A stretch of 64,000 nucleotides of DNA from Topomyia yanbarensis (Eukaryota; Arthropoda; Insecta; Diptera; Culicidae). Positions 21,601 to 33,799 of this stretch are shown piece by piece (within the stretch, counting starts at the first letter, position 1; each line of letters begins with the position of its first letter). A model generated the notes under the pieces. That model was not told the DNA's origin and searched no databases. It worked only from the letters and a program-made list of their open reading frames with translations. Position numbers and translations under genes: made by a program. The stretch spans positions 32,834,343 through 32,898,342 of the forward strand of contig NC_080671.1 in assembly GCF_030247195.1 (NCBI RefSeq), in the 5' to 3' direction.

Positions 21601-22892
21601 CAAACTAGAGAATCAGTTCGACACTATAATGCTCACTAGTTGAATTAGTGAAAACATGCTGAAAATGTTTGTATGATCCACAAATAAAATAATAATTTGT
21701 GCCGGATGTCGATCTGTGAGTTTTGTTCCTGTAGTCAAGAAACGCACCATTAACCTATAGTTTGCGTAAAACATTTGCGTACAACATTGCATCCAATCGA
21801 TCAGTTGCGTCGCGCCGCTTGAAACCAAGCACGCTTGAAAGCAGAAGCAAAACTGGCTCGATCGCTCACAAGTTCGACTTCTCCCTGACCTAGACCAATT
21901 CGCCGCGCGTACAACCCATTCGTAGAAGGCGTCGCCGTCATCACTTGGTACAGCAGCACTCGCGTCGCGTCATCAACCAACGCGTCTTTGCTTTCTCGCC
22001 GCCATTTGTCGCAACGGTTGACCACGACACGACGCTGCCGGAGATGTGAATGAAAAGCCACACACCACAAGCGAAACGAATCGAAATGGGCCTCCGCAAA
22101 CCGCACGACTACTTTTTTGAGTGATTTATTTTTTTCATGCTGATAGAGTTCGAATCAGCGAAGGATAGCACCTAGACAAGCACAAAAACGGCCGGCTGGC
22201 CACGAGCTTCGTCCCATATCTCGCAACTCGCGACATTTCATCAGTAGTTCATTGACGCAAATTTACGAAGTTTCTCTCAATGAAAGTTGATTGTTGGCCG
22301 AAAATAATTTATCTGATAGTTCGGCAGTCTGCGCCCTCCTAATTTAGAATCAGTGTCTGGCATCGGAGGCAGTGATTGGGTGCGGGTTGGGTGTGTTCGC
22401 TTGGAAATAGAACGCGAATTGCAGTTCAGCAGGGAAAAGATCACGCATTCGATGGACCTGTGACGGACTGACATGCTTCACGTAAATTGAGAGCATCGAG
22501 TGTTTGATCCATTTCTGCAGCTGCAACTCAGGGACCACACTGACTTGTGTGAGTCAGAGCGAGACGATCTGCTCTGTCCGCGTCCGCTGAAGCGCCACCG
22601 TTTAATTAAATCAACGCGAATTTCAATTGGCCGCAGTTCGCAGTCGCCGGAATGCTCAAACGTGGTCGTGACTTGCCGAGGAGCAGATCGTGCAGGAGAA
22701 TAGCGATACTTGTCCATTCCGGAGGGATGTTTTTTGGCAACAGATAATTTTTGCAACATATTAGAACCGAGCAATGTGAACTGGAGCGATTGATTGTCTC
22801 GACCACAGTCTCAATCGATCGTTGGTGTCGTGCGGAGTTCTAGTCCCCGTTTTATGTGCCTTGGCTGTGATTTTCGGAGTAATACAAACAAA
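21601..22892. other. Upstream region of takeout-like gene 2
   Basis: No transposon protein is seen. Open frames here (for example 22106-21801 minus) look like chance. GC content rises from about 21800, and the gene 2 promoter and 5' UTR must lie in it. The bases before the start codon (aatacaaacaaaATGG) give a good insect initiation context. A TATA box cannot be placed with confidence. Confidence 0.5.
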
Positions 22893-23820
22893 ATGGTCTC
22901 TTTGAACGTTTATCTTTTGTTGCTGGCCGGTGTCCAGTTTGCCATGACTGCTCCAAACCGCGATCGTAAGTTTTGGCAGGATCGGTGAAAGACCGCAGAA
23001 TAAGATCATTTCAATTGTTATTTCAGGACGCCGTCAAGATACGGAAGGCTGTTCGAGGAGTTCGCCGGATCTGAACGAGTGTGTCGGAAACTCAATACAG
23101 TATTTTGTTAACTTTATGGCTAGTGGAAAGATAACGCCGAAAGTGGCGATCACCGCGTTTGATCCTTTGCTGCTGCCTAACATGACGATCAGTCATCAGA
23201 CGAAGAATTTCAACGCCATTTACGTCAATCGGTATCTGCTGGGTCTGAAAAATAGTTTTATTTACGACACGAGGTACGGTATTGGCTAATCTAGGTCACA
23301 CGATGGTAGTTTAATTGTTTGTTTACTCCCCAACAGCGTCGATCTGGACAAATTTGATTTTAGTACAACATTCCTGATGCCTGCGTTGGAGCTTCTCGGA
23401 ATGTACTCTGGCGAATCGCTTGACGATCAAGAAGCTACTGAAAATTCAATCCTAACGATCTCAGTTCGTAAGTTCCTTTACTAATTTGATTTCGAATAAC
23501 TGCTAATGCTTTTATTATCAACAGGAAGTTCAACGGCCAAATTTCGCGTGAAAGGCGAACTCTTCAAATCAGCAGCACGCGTAGAATTCCTCCGACTGAA
23601 CGTAACCGACGTGGACCTGACGATGGGTCCGTACGTGATCAATGACCTGGACCACAGTACCCACATTCCCCGAGTGAATCGACATTTCAACAGCATTCCA
23701 CGGCCCGAATTCGTCAAACTGATCGAAAAAGACCTCCGAGTGCAGCTTAGTTCCCGGCTGCAGCACATTGCAAACGAAGTGCTCGCGTTGGCGCCATACG
23801 AAAAGTTTTTCCCTGTATGA
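22893..23820 (+). CDS. Takeout/JHBP-domain secreted protein, gene 2 (complete)
   Basis: Four exons: 22893-22965, 23027-23273, 23337-23467, 23525-23820 (stop included), giving 248 residues, the usual family length. All introns are short (57-63 bases) with GT/AG ends. A signal peptide opens the protein ('MVSLNVYLLLLAGVQFAMTA', cleavage probably after the alanines). The mature N-terminus has the family cysteine pair in 'GCSRSSPDLNEC'. 'DLNECV..SIQYFV' and the C-terminal 'LAPYEKFFPV' mark the takeout/juvenile-hormone-binding superfamily of secreted hydrophobic-ligand carriers. Exon boundaries and phases match gene 1 at 899-1686 exactly, so the two arose by tandem duplication. They differ in more than half of their residues, so the duplication is old. 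No ligand or tissue can be inferred. Confidence 0.92.
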
Positions 23821-23836
23821 AAGCACGACACACGAT

Positions 23837-23842
23837 AATAAA
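23837..23842 (+). promoter_or_regulatory. Poly(A) signal of takeout-like gene 2
   Basis: AATAAA 16 bases past the stop codon. A second hexamer at about 23893-23898 could serve instead. Confidence 0.55.
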
Positions 23843-23899
23843 GCGCAAAGATCCTCCTCACACTCACCCAATCGCAGTAGCCATCAATTGCCAATAAAA

Positions 23900-24670
23900 A
23901 CAATGTATCACAGATCCCTCGCCCAACCAAGCGCCACCACCGTCGGCGTCGGTCGGTGCTGCTGTCAGAAATGCAATTCTGTCTCTTTCTCCCACCGGCG
24001 CGGTGCTGACTCCGAAGATGAGTTGATTGGTTCAATCAAAATGGCATTGATGCAGTTCAAAAGCCTTCATTCGCACATCGTGGACGAAAACAGACGGCTA
24101 GTGAAATGGAAGTGCATCGGTGGTAACCTGCGATGCCGTGGATATCAATTTACGACTCAACTTCTGTTGTTTTTGTTGTAGAAATTGCGTTTTTGTTTTT
24201 GTTTGGCGACCAGCATCACCAAGGAGATGCTGGCAGAAGCAACAGCAACAGTCCAACGACCCTTGAAGCGCGCACAGGATAGCTGCCCAAATTGGAGTCA
24301 CGTCGCCGCCTGCCGTGCAGCTCTGTGCTTGTGGTGGGGATTTTTTGGGCGCATTGTCCGATATAGGTCGGCTGTTGATCTTGCTGATTGACCTCTCGAG
24401 AGGGAAGAAGGCAAAATATCGTCAAAAATAAAAAGGTGCCAGACGGTTGTGCATAATTAGATTGTTTGGCTGCGATGAATTTTGACAATTATCTGCTGGC
24501 CGCAGGTTGCGGTTTTATGTAGGGTGGCTGGAAATGTAACTTATTCAGTGTGGTTCTTTTGTGAACTTTTTCTTAGCTATATTTGCAGTTTACGATAAGG
24601 CTACTACTTTTGGGCTTCGCATTGTTGTGTCGAAACGAATCGGTTGACAAAAATTCATTTCGAGGTCAAT
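23900..24670. other. Intergenic, nothing recognised
   Basis: Moderately GC-rich after gene 2, with CAACAG-type runs near 24240. No coding region or repeat can be supported. Confidence 0.4.
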
Positions 24671-25060
24671 ACAATTTATTTATTTATTTGTTCGATCTTC
24701 GGTAGATACCGTACAGATTATAAAAAAATAGAACATACTATCTAAATTAACTAAAAATTCCTAATAGCTAACTTATAACTAGATTTGGTGACATTAAATT
24801 CGAACAGATGTGAAGTTTCGTTGAATTTGTAGCAACATCTATCCACAGGATTGTTTTGACCGTAAACAGTACGATGTCTAGGAATCCACAAAAGAGGACG
24901 ATTCTCTAGAGCGCGAGGAGGTACAAACACATTAATCCGTGCAAGAATATCTGGGCAGTCAATGTTATTACACAACATATAAAATATAAACATACTTTGC
25001 AAGAATGTGCGGCGGAACTCTAACGTCGGTAACTCAAGCAGCATGCATCTATCGTTTTAA

Positions 25061-25487
25061 GGACATACTGAATAGAGCCACAATATGGCAGCTAAAATGG
25101 CTGCCGTCGTTTCTGCTTCTTATTTTTATTTCATCGTCAAAATCAAAACATTGCATTGGCGCGCAAGACAAAATCTTTTTTAACTTGAATGTCTTATCTC
25201 AGATTGCTTAGAAATTGTATCACTGTATGCAGGCATGTTAGCACAATCTGATGAATAGATTCTCTTCACCGAATTTTGATTCGTTTGGGAAATTTGTACC
25301 TTTTTATTTTTTAAAACAAATGAAACACGTGGTGCAAAAATCAGTCAGCTGATTGCTGAACGATACGCTTGTGTGCGTGCCATCTCATATCGGTATAGCA
25401 CTTTCTAGCCGCACACAGATGCTGAACGTAACCCGAACATAGCCGAACATAACCGAACCTTTGTTGTGATTTTCGCATCGCTTCACC
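25061..25487. mobile_element. 427-bp insertion flanked by TTAA in CR1 ORF2
   Basis: TTAA occurs at 25057-25060 and 25488-25491, and removing the insert with one TTAA joins the host RT segments in register. The ends (ggacat... and ...cttcacc) show little inverted similarity, so the assignment to a piggyBac-type MITE rests on the TTAA duplication. No coding sequence. Confidence 0.6.
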
Positions 25488-27204
25488 TTAAGGTGGGTGA
25501 TGGGCAGGGTCGTTCCACGGCAAATTTCTTAGAGCGTATCGCACGAAACATCTTTGTATGCGTTCTAATCGGTTTATTTGGACGTTGTGATGTGGAGCCC
25601 ACATTTGCACAGCATACTCCAAAATGCTTCGCACCAATCCGCAATATAGAGATTTTAGTGCGTAGAAATCGTTAAAGCCAGCGGTATTTCGCTTCAGGAA
25701 ACCAAGTGTTGCGAATGCCTTCACCGTCGTTGCGGTGATGTGATCCGAGAAGCTAAGCTTTCTATCAAAAAGCACTCCCAAGTCACGAATGGAGTCCACT
25801 CTTTCGATGACGCGGCCTTGGAGCAAGTACTCATAATGAGATAGAGTGGATGATCGCCTCAAAATTATCATTTTACATTTGTCAACGTTTATCTGCATAC
25901 CATTCAACAGGCACCATTGTTCAATATTAAGTACATCATCTTGAAGTGCAGCAGAGTCAAGTCCAGAAGCAATGGAACGAAAAATCTACAAATCGTCGGC
26001 GAAGAATAGTTTTCCAGATTTGATACGAGCACAAATGTCGTTTATAAATAAAATAAAAATTAGCGGCCCTAGGTGACTTCCTTGAGGGACTCCGGTTGGC
26101 ATGTCGAGCAAGCTAGAACGTGTTGAACCAATTTCAACGAAAGCACTCCGACTAGACAGATATGATTGCAACCATCCAGTTAACCACGCAGGAAATCCTA
26201 GTCTTTGCAGTTTCGGAAGAGCAATGTTGTGAGGTACTTTATCGAATGCTTTCGAGAAGTCAAAATATATTGCATCGGTTTGTTGACGCTTCTCAACAGA
26301 GGGGACCAAGATGCTAGTGTACATCATCAAATTCGAAGTTGTAGAACGTTGCTTCACAAATCCATGCTGACATTCGTCGATGATGTGAGAAGCAGCAGCG
26401 TACATCTCATTGTAAACAAATTTTTCAAGGACTTAGCAAAACAGTTCAAAAGTGAGATTCCTCTGTAATTTTCAACATTATGTATGTCTCCAGCCTTGTG
26501 AATTGGAAATATAGCCGCTTGTTTCCATGCACTCGGGAAGACGCTTTCAGTGATTGAGCGGTTAAAAATAATGCTGATCGGCAATGACAATGATCGTGCA
26601 CATTCTTTTATGAATATCGGAGGCAAACAATCCGGGCCTGGTCCTTTCGATGGGTCGACACTCGATAGAGCTTTCAACACGTCTGCTTCAGTCATATTCA
26701 AGCTAGGGAGACTGATATTGTATGATGGTAATGTGTCTATATACTCTTGTGAGGGAGAGATAGCTGGGTTGGTGAATACCCCACGAAAATGTTCTGCAAA
26801 AAGGTCTGCGGATTCGGCTGTGGATTGCGCACTGGCATCTCCAAGATAAACATTTACGGGAATGCCACCAGCGCGTTTTCTGCTGTTCACAAACTTCCAG
26901 AACGTCGAGGGGTTGTTCCGAAGGTTGCTTTGGACGTGACTTATATACTCGCCGAATGCACTATTCCGGGCTGTTTGGTATTGAAGTTCGGTTCGGCGAA
27001 GAACAGCTTTGTTTTCGTCGGTCTTATGACGGAATGACGATGTTTTCGGAAAATGTTGCGTAGACGACGAAGCTCGGAATTCCACCACGGATATTTGTAG
27101 TCCGTCTTTCTGTTGACACGTTTCTTAGGAACTATGCGGCATAGTATCTCGTATAGAGTTCCGTAGAACACCGCGACAGCATGATCCAGATCGTTTCCAC
27201 TTAA

Positions 27205-27405
27205 GGTTGCACAGAGAATGCGCAAAATTCGCAAACGAAAAAAGCAGTTTTTTTCCACACCGTATGTCAGATCTTCATAAAAATCAATCAGCAGTACTGT
27301 AACAAAATTCTACATACGCTGATTGATTTTTATGAAGATCTGACATACGGTGTGGAAAAAAACTGCTTTTTTCGTTTGCGAATTTTTGGCATTCTCTGTG
27401 CAACC
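27205..27405. mobile_element. 201-bp foldback MITE with TTAA duplication (piggyBac-like)
   Basis: Two arms of about 85-88 bases, almost perfectly inverted (ggttgcacagagaatg... / ...cattctctgtgcaacc), surround a loop of about 25 bases. TTAA flanks it at 27201-27204 and 27406-27409. TTAA duplication is the signature of piggyBac transposases. Removing the insert and one TTAA restores the CR1 reading frame exactly, so the insertion came after the CR1 copy and excision could be seamless. Confidence 0.88.
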
Positions 27406-28394
27406 TTAACAGATCGAACCAGTCAACAGCATCGAAGGCCGCAGACACTTCTTCAAAATTGCAGCGATTGAAGTCAAAATTGAGACCGTCGACGGATTCG
27501 GCAAAAGCGTCTTCTGTTTCAACTTGCATGTTAAACCTCAGCACGAAGGGTTTATGGTGAGCGTCCACTTTGAGTATAGAGGTCGGAGGCTCGAGAAGTT
27601 CGACTAAATCGTCGTAGTTCACGAATGCCAGATCGAACGTCCGTCCATTTGCGTTAGTGAGCGAGTTGATTTGACACAGTCCCCCAGCGACTATCGTTTC
27701 CGTGATAGCTATCTCTTGTTCGGTTGTGGCATTTTCAGGCAGGTAACATTTGAGATCATCGTCGAATATCCATCTGAGATGGGGAAGGTTGCAATCACCT
27801 ACAATAAGTACACTGTCTGAGCTACTAGCTTTATCCAGAATTTGTTGAACTGCAGAGGAGTGGGCATTGTACAGGTCTGGAGTGCTGTTCGGCCGCAGAT
27901 ATATACAACAAATATATAGAGCGCTATTTGGTAGTGAAATGCGCACAATAACTTGTTCCAAGCATTCAAAACCAGGCATTTTTATTACAGTGCCGGTGAG
28001 ATTATTTTTTAGCGCAATAAGAACGCCACGACGTAGTTGACTAAAGGAAGAGTTGCGATCGCAACGATAGATTGTGTAGTTCATTGAAAGTTCCGAGTTA
28101 TGTATGTCAGCACGCAGCCAGGTTTCTGTGAGAACAATAACATCGTAATCGCAAGAGGAAAGCGCCAGCAAGAAGTCCAGAGTTTTTGTTCTCATTCCTC
28201 GAACATTTTGATAGTAGACGGACAAGAAACCGTCCGACTTAGAATTGGCAGTCAACTTAGGATTGGAATTGACGGCTTGAGTGGGCAGGCGAGGCAAAGT
28301 TGTGTCGATCAAGTGTCGGTTTGGAGCTTGGCTTATTTGGACACTGGCAGCATGTGGCAGAGCAGGCTTTACTTTGCTGCCTTCGGTGTTTCTG

Positions 28395-29189
28395 CTATCG
28401 GTTGAGGAGGGGTGGGATTCCAAAACCCCTTGAATCTTCGAACTTGCGGAATCGGATACCAACGGGCCATGTGGAAGCAGTCATCGCTTTGTCTTTTCTA
28501 TCAACAGGCAATCCAACTTTGAAGGAAACAAATGTTAAACTGCGCACATCTCGTCCTTTAGGAACCAGCTTGTGTACTTCGACGTTGTTGGTATCCAGTC
28601 TTGACTTGACCATTTCTGTTACCGTATCAGCTGGTACCTGTGGCATTACCCCGGACAGGTACAACCAAAACTTTGACTCCCCATTCTGAGTAGAAGCTAC
28701 TGCAATCGATGAAGCATCACTTCCATGGACGTCGGTACCAGACAAAAGCTTTTTTGCTGGCCTAGATACAACTTCATCAAAATCATCGTCCCTCTTGCGT
28801 TTCTCTCTTCTATCAGATCTAATGAAAGGTGATTTTCTGTTCACAACCAATGGAGTGGCAGGGACCGATTCCATCCAATATTTCAAATTGCTGCGAATTT
28901 CAGACTGGATCTCGGTCAAAATTGTATCGTGGATATCAGTCTTAAGAGCCTCGATAATATTTTCATTGGCTGCGTCTATCGATTTTAAAGCAGTAGCAAA
29001 ATTCGCTTTTTTCAGGAGAGTAGAATAAGCATTACACATCCAGCACAGATGCACGCTGCTCTTCACTGCCAATCTTATATCAGTCGACATGCCTGAGCAA
29101 CGCAAGCAAAAACGCGCCGAGCAGAACCCACCACAAATAATAAATTCATCGGTAAAGGTACCAGTGCATTTTTCACAAAGTACATTCAT
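28395..29189 (-). CDS. CR1 ORF1: PHD-finger protein
   Basis: 264 codons from an ATG at 29189. The first 50 residues form a Cys/His-rich PHD-type zinc finger ('CEKCTGTFTDEF', 'CGGFCSARFCLRC', 'HLCWMC'), the usual start of CR1-clade ORF1 proteins. A helical stretch (about 55-110) follows, then a basic segment ('RSDRREKRKRDDDF'). The C-terminal part ('FWLYLSGVMPQVPADTV', 'LVPKGRDVRSLTFVSFKVG') is the RNA-binding-like region. It overlaps ORF2 by 68 bases in another frame. It appears intact although ORF2 is dead. Confidence 0.8.
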   Translation of the reverse strand: MNVLCEKCTGTFTDEFIICGGFCSARFCLRCSGMSTDIRLAVKSSVHLCWMCNAYSTLLKKANFATALKSIDAANENIIEALKTDIHDTILTEIQSEIRSNLKYWMESVPATPLVVNRKSPFIRSDRREKRKRDDDFDEVVSRPAKKLLSGTDVHGSDASSIAVASTQNGESKFWLYLSGVMPQVPADTVTEMVKSRLDTNNVEVHKLVPKGRDVRSLTFVSFKVGLPVDRKDKAMTASTWPVGIRFRKFEDSRGFGIPPLLNR

Positions 29190-29879
29190 AATCAGAAAAT
29201 CACAGAATTGAATCGCTGGTGTTGAAAGGGCTAATTTTGTAATATTCTAGGTTTAATTTTCGGGATGATTACCCCAAGCAGAGTCCGAGTAGCCAAAAAT
29301 CAAAACAAAACACCTCCACAAACAAACGATACACACGATTCACAGTTGGTTCATCTGTAGTTCAGCGATGAGCAAAAACAGTAGCGCTACTGGGCAATCA
29401 TATGAACAAACATCGGTCGGCAAGCTGGTGCAGGCAGGGTCAGGTCGAATCGAAATGAAAACAGCAGAAGCAGATATTTATTCCTCCCTCTTGTGGTACA
29501 GGTACATATAAATTCACTTCGACACTACGATTTTAGTATGCTCGGCTGGAGCGGTTCAGGCTGGAGCAGACGGCTGGTGGTACGGTGGCGGCTGGAGTAG
29601 TGGTGGCTGATAATTTGCGGGGCAACTATCGGGTTGAACGAATTGATGGCAGCAAATCTTACAGCGTTCCCCTTCAAGCCGCGTACAGAGAGACCTTTTT
29701 CTGGGTTTTGCGCAGCGGTAATTCACAGATCAAAAACACACACGTTATTAGCGTTCGACGTTAAACATTAGGTGACGGAAAAATTGTACTAATAAACGGT
29801 TTAGCACGGAAAACTGATTAAATTTTGCGGAGCGGACACAAATCAAAACAAACGATCTGAAGTGTTGCCATACCTCTAT

Positions 29880-30580
29880 AGAACTAAGAAAAATAGATTT
29901 TTAAAGTTTCTAATTTCCTGGAAAATAATTCTGAAAATACCTTTGGAAAATCTGAATCAGATTAAAAATAATTATTTTAGTCAAGTTTATAGTATTTTTA
30001 GCGGTTCAGAAATTATCAGCATTTGAATTACTCCAAGATTTTCGATTCACGCGATATTTAACGGAGCTCCGGTCTCACTCTCAGACGGACCCCTTGTGCT
30101 GTCAATTGTCATTTACGATATTTTCATTTTTATTTACGTGCACGCATTTTTCGCGTAAAACAGAGATCCAGTAGGAATAATTACATATAATATATAAGAA
30201 TCGATAGGGCTGCCCTAAACTGGCTGCCGCTAGTCTGTGGCGCAGACGTAGAGAGAATTATGGCTAGAGAGAATGATTAGTGTTTAACTAATTTCTTCAA
30301 AGGCCTAGAACATGTTTGATGGATTATGTCTGGGACATAACCGAAGAGTCATAACCGTTATTCTGGGTGAGAATGGGCCAAAAAGAATAAGTTCATGTTA
30401 GTTCTTGAATTACGACTATAATATAACTTAAAAAGAGTAACATATTATGAAGGTAGGATCTTGACTGCTGGCTTCATAACTATTCAGAAAATAGTTGAAA
30501 AAAAAATCATTCCACTGAATCAAAAACTTTGGTCTATTCCCCATCCCTTAGATCGAGCAACAATGGGTGAAAGTAATTGA
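29880..30580. other. Unassigned spacer between two CR1 elements
   Basis: AT-rich, no open frame of note and no recognised repeat. Confidence 0.4.
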
Positions 30581-30584
30581 AGTT

Positions 30585-33500
30585 TATTTATTTTTTTACG
30601 AAATATTTATTTTATAATTAATATCAACAGACACAGTGTGGTCCTAATGATAATTTCTTAATCTATTTAAAAAGTCAAATTGTAATCTGCTACGTGGAAT
30701 GTGAAGATCGAACTCGGATGAAACTCTGTTGAAAGTCCGCTGCAAACCAATGATGGCACCGTTCACTCCATAGTTAGTCCGGCGAAGAGGTAATCGGAGG
30801 AATAAATTATTGCGAAGGGCGCGAGGGCGAACGTTCATGTTTATCGCACTGAGAAGCTCGGGGCAGTCAATTCGATCTTGCAAAATATCCGAAATCGTCA
30901 TAGCACGGAATAGATCCCGTCGCACTTGCAATGTATCGAGTCCAATAAGCAAACCCCGGCTTTCATAACTTGGCAGCTGGTGAGGGTTGCTCCAAGGCAA
31001 TCGACGAAGGGCAAACCGAACAAATCTGCGCTGTACTGCCTCAATTCGATGGACGCCGTTGAGATAATGAGGGTTCCACACAACTGAACAATATTCCAGA
31101 GTTGATCGAACGAGTGAGCAGTAGAGAGATTTCAAGCAGTAAATATCTGAAAAGTGCTTAGATATTCTCATTATGAACCCCAAACAGCGTGATGCCTTTG
31201 CGACAATATAGCTGATATGCTGTTTAAACGTCAGTTGTTCATCGAGAAAAACTCCGAGATCTTTGACGCAATTCGCTCTGTCAATTGTGGATTCAGCTAG
31301 ACAGTAATCGAATCGAATTGGCGTTTTTTTCCTCGAGAACGTAATGACCGTACATTTCTTGGGGTTTAGGGTCATTCGGTTGATCTCGCACCATTCCGCA
31401 AAGGTTTCCAGTTGGCGTTGAAGGAAAGCTGCATCATGAGTATTCCGGATTCTATGGTATAACTTGAGGTCGTCGGCGAAAGACAACCGTGGTCCTTCTA
31501 AACAAAAGTTAACGTCGTTGAAATACAGAAGAAAAATCAATGGACCGAGATGGCTGCCTTGCGGAATACCAGATGAAGCACAGAACTCTTCGGATACACA
31601 ATCACCTATCTTGACTGCTAGACGACGATCACTGAGATACGATTGCATCCAACGGAGAATATTAGTACCAAAGCCGAGTCTATCCAATTTATGCCACTGC
31701 AATAGCGTGATTTATCTTGTCAAAAGCAGCTGAAAGGTCCGTGTAGATAACGTCAGTTTGAAGGCCGTCCGACATAGCATCTGTAACATATGTTGTGAAC
31801 GACAGAAGATTCGTAGATGTTGAACGTTTCGGCATAAATCCATGCTGAGTCTCGGAGATATACTGTTTGCAGTGGCTGGAGATGGGTTCCAACACAGTCA
31901 TTTCAAACAGCTTAGGAACTGCGCTTAGCGTTGTAATACCACGGTAGTTGTCAACTACCTTTTTATCACCTTTTTTGTGAACTGGAAACATGAAGGAGGA
32001 TTTCCAGAGTTCGGGAAATACTCCGGTTGTTAGCGACAATTGAAACAGATGACAAAGAGGTTCAATTAGACCGGCAGAGCATTTTTTTAGAATAATAGTT
32101 GGTATACCATCTGGGCCTGCCGAGCTTGAAGCCTTCATTTTCCTAACCGCCAGTTGTACCATATTATTGTCGATATTGATAGAGTTCAAAGACTGGTATG
32201 ATTGAGGTATATTGAGAGCCGCGCGTGAAGCCTGGGTCGGTGTCAACTTCTCGTTGGAGAAAACACTCGCGAACTTTTCAGAGAATAGTTGGCAGATCTC
32301 CTGTAAACTAGAGCTCATACGTCCTCCATAGCTCATCGTTGAAGGCAACCCGGATTCCTTTCTTTGCTCGTTTACATGCTTCCAGAATGTTTTAGGTTCG
32401 GACTTCAACTTACGTTGCACGTTTCGCAAGTAATCGGCATAGCAACGCTTCGATGTCTTTTTATAGACTTGGTTAACATGAACGTAGTGATGTCGCAGCA
32501 CGTAGCCCCCAAACTTGGAGTACTTCTTCAGAGCGGCTCTTTTAGTCGCTTTTAACCGTCTCAGCTCGGCAGTGTGCCACGCTGGGTGCTTAGATTGAAG
32601 GCCACTTCTTTTGGGTACATAGCGATCGATAGCATAGCTCATAACATTGGAGAAGGTCTGCACTGCAACGTTGACATCATCATTGTCGAGAATTTCAGTC
32701 CAGTGGATATTCGACAGGAAGTCAATAATGCTATTATAGTTGGCTTTTCTAAAATTATAGCTGACGGTGTCAGAAGCATTGCAGTCATGCTTCACTCGAA
32801 TGGCTTCAAGCAATATATGCAGGGGAGGGTGGTGTCTAACAGTCTTTACCAGGGGGAACGGTGCTGCGGTAACTTTTGGCGCGTAGTCAGATTTGCTCGA
32901 AAAACAGAGATCAAGGATTCTGTTGTTCTCGTTCACCACATTATTCGTTTGGCGTAGCAGATTTAGACTGTAGCAGTCAAGCAAACTGGTGATACCAGCA
33001 TGAAAAGATGACATTTCGGGATCAGCGAACATAAATCCGTCAGAAGCAGAGCGCCATTTTAATCCGGAGAAATTGAAATCACCAACAATCAGGATCTCAT
33101 CAACCGGGCTTGCTTGAGCGGAAATCCGTTCCAGTGACTCAGTATGTGAATCAATCAATGTCGAATCGCGAGTGCGATCCGGTGGAAGATAAATCACGCA
33201 AAGATAAAGTGCGTAGCCAGCCAGTTTGATTCGCACCCACACCTGCTCGACACAGACCCCCAAAGTATCGTCAATCAGTTGCGCTTTCAATCGACGATGG
33301 ATAGCCACAAGTACCCCGCCGCCGGTAGCCTTGAGACTGTTGCGTGAGCTGCGATCAGTTCGGAAAACATCGTAGTTGGCACCAAATGCTTGCACTGACA
33401 GAGTGCTATCGCTAAGCCACGTCTCTGTGAGGGCGATTATGTCGAAGCATTCATCTGAACTTGCTACCAGATAATCTTCGATTACTGAATTCATACCACC

Positions 33501-33797
33501 GGCATTCTGGTAATATATTTGTAGGTTTGAATGCCGCGATTGATTGTCGTTGGTATCGATTTGGAAGACCCCTTCACCACTCCTGCACACAGGACCGTGA
33601 CGACTGGTGAACGCTGGCTGCAATGGCTCGACTGTGGCAGGGGGATCAAGGGCTTCCATAGTGCTAGCTGCAGTGCGTCCCAGGGTGCGATGAGTCATAC
33701 CAGCATAGCATAGAGTGCTTAGTCCTTCTGTGATCGTTGTAGAGCCGAGTGTGCTGTGAAGAGACGAGCTCGTTACGATGGGATCCAAGTTACTCAC
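30585..33797 (-). mobile_element. CR1-clade LINE B, 5'-truncated
   Basis: A second CR1 family, clearly different from element A at protein level. Only ORF2 and a short 3' tail are present. The 3' end is an A/T run (tttatttatttttttac near 30585). ORF1 is missing, as after incomplete reverse transcription. No target duplication was found. Confidence 0.8.
30644..33797 (-). pseudogene. CR1 ORF2 (endonuclease + RT), near-complete with one frameshift
   Basis: 702 codons (33797-31689) join a second frame of 352 codons (31702-30644). The endonuclease lies in the first third ('LQIYYQNAGGMNSVIEDY', 'IIALTETWLSDST', 'ILIVGDFNFSGLKW'). The RT follows ('SSSAGPDGIPTIILKK', 'VDNYRGITTLSAVPKLFE', 'SETQHGFMPKRST', 'VIYTDLSAAFDKINHAI'). 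A one-base insertion at about 31690 shifts the frame, and 'LDRLGFGTNILRWMQSYL', 'GIPQGSHLGPLIFLLYFND', 'LSFADDLKLY' and the thumb continue to the stop. Apart from that shift the frame is open, so the copy is fairly young. Confidence 0.9.
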
Positions 33798-33799
33798 TA

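Larger units (their letters stand above)
24751..28462 (-). pseudogene. CR1 ORF2 (endonuclease + reverse transcriptase), broken
   Basis: Opens at 28462 with an N-terminal linker, then an endonuclease domain ('LSVYYQNVRGMRTKTLDF', 'VIVLTETWLRADI', 'VLIVGDCNLPHLRW'), up to a MITE at 27405. With the MITE removed the frame continues: 'DWFDLL' joins 'SGNDLDHAVAVF'. The RT follows from 27088 ('SKGPGPDCLPPIFIKE', 'ENYRGISLLNCFAK'), with a frameshift near 26390, then 'DECQHGFVKQRSTTSN', 'IYFDFSKAFDKVPH', 'GVPQGSHLGPLIF' and 'FFADDL'. A stop follows at about 25986. A 427-bp insert at 25061-25487 cuts 'AHHPP' from 'DRCMLLELPTLEF'. The C-terminal part ends at 24751. Not functional. Confidence 0.85.
24672..29865 (-). 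mobile_element. CR1-clade LINE A, interrupted by two TTAA insertions
   Basis: Minus-strand element with a PHD-finger ORF1, ORF2 without RNase H, and a 3' end of attta repeats (plus strand atttatttatttattt near 24672), all CR1 hallmarks. The 5' end is not fixed. Sequence from 29190 to about 29865 has no other assignment and ends near a GC/AT change, so it is taken as 5' UTR. Insertions at 25061-25487 and 27205-27405 are both flanked by TTAA. Confidence 0.8.

Noticed and set aside
21801..22106. 101-codon open frame on the minus strand upstream of takeout gene 2
   Set aside because: Composition and sequence resemble no protein family; the region is GC-richer so chance open frames are longer.
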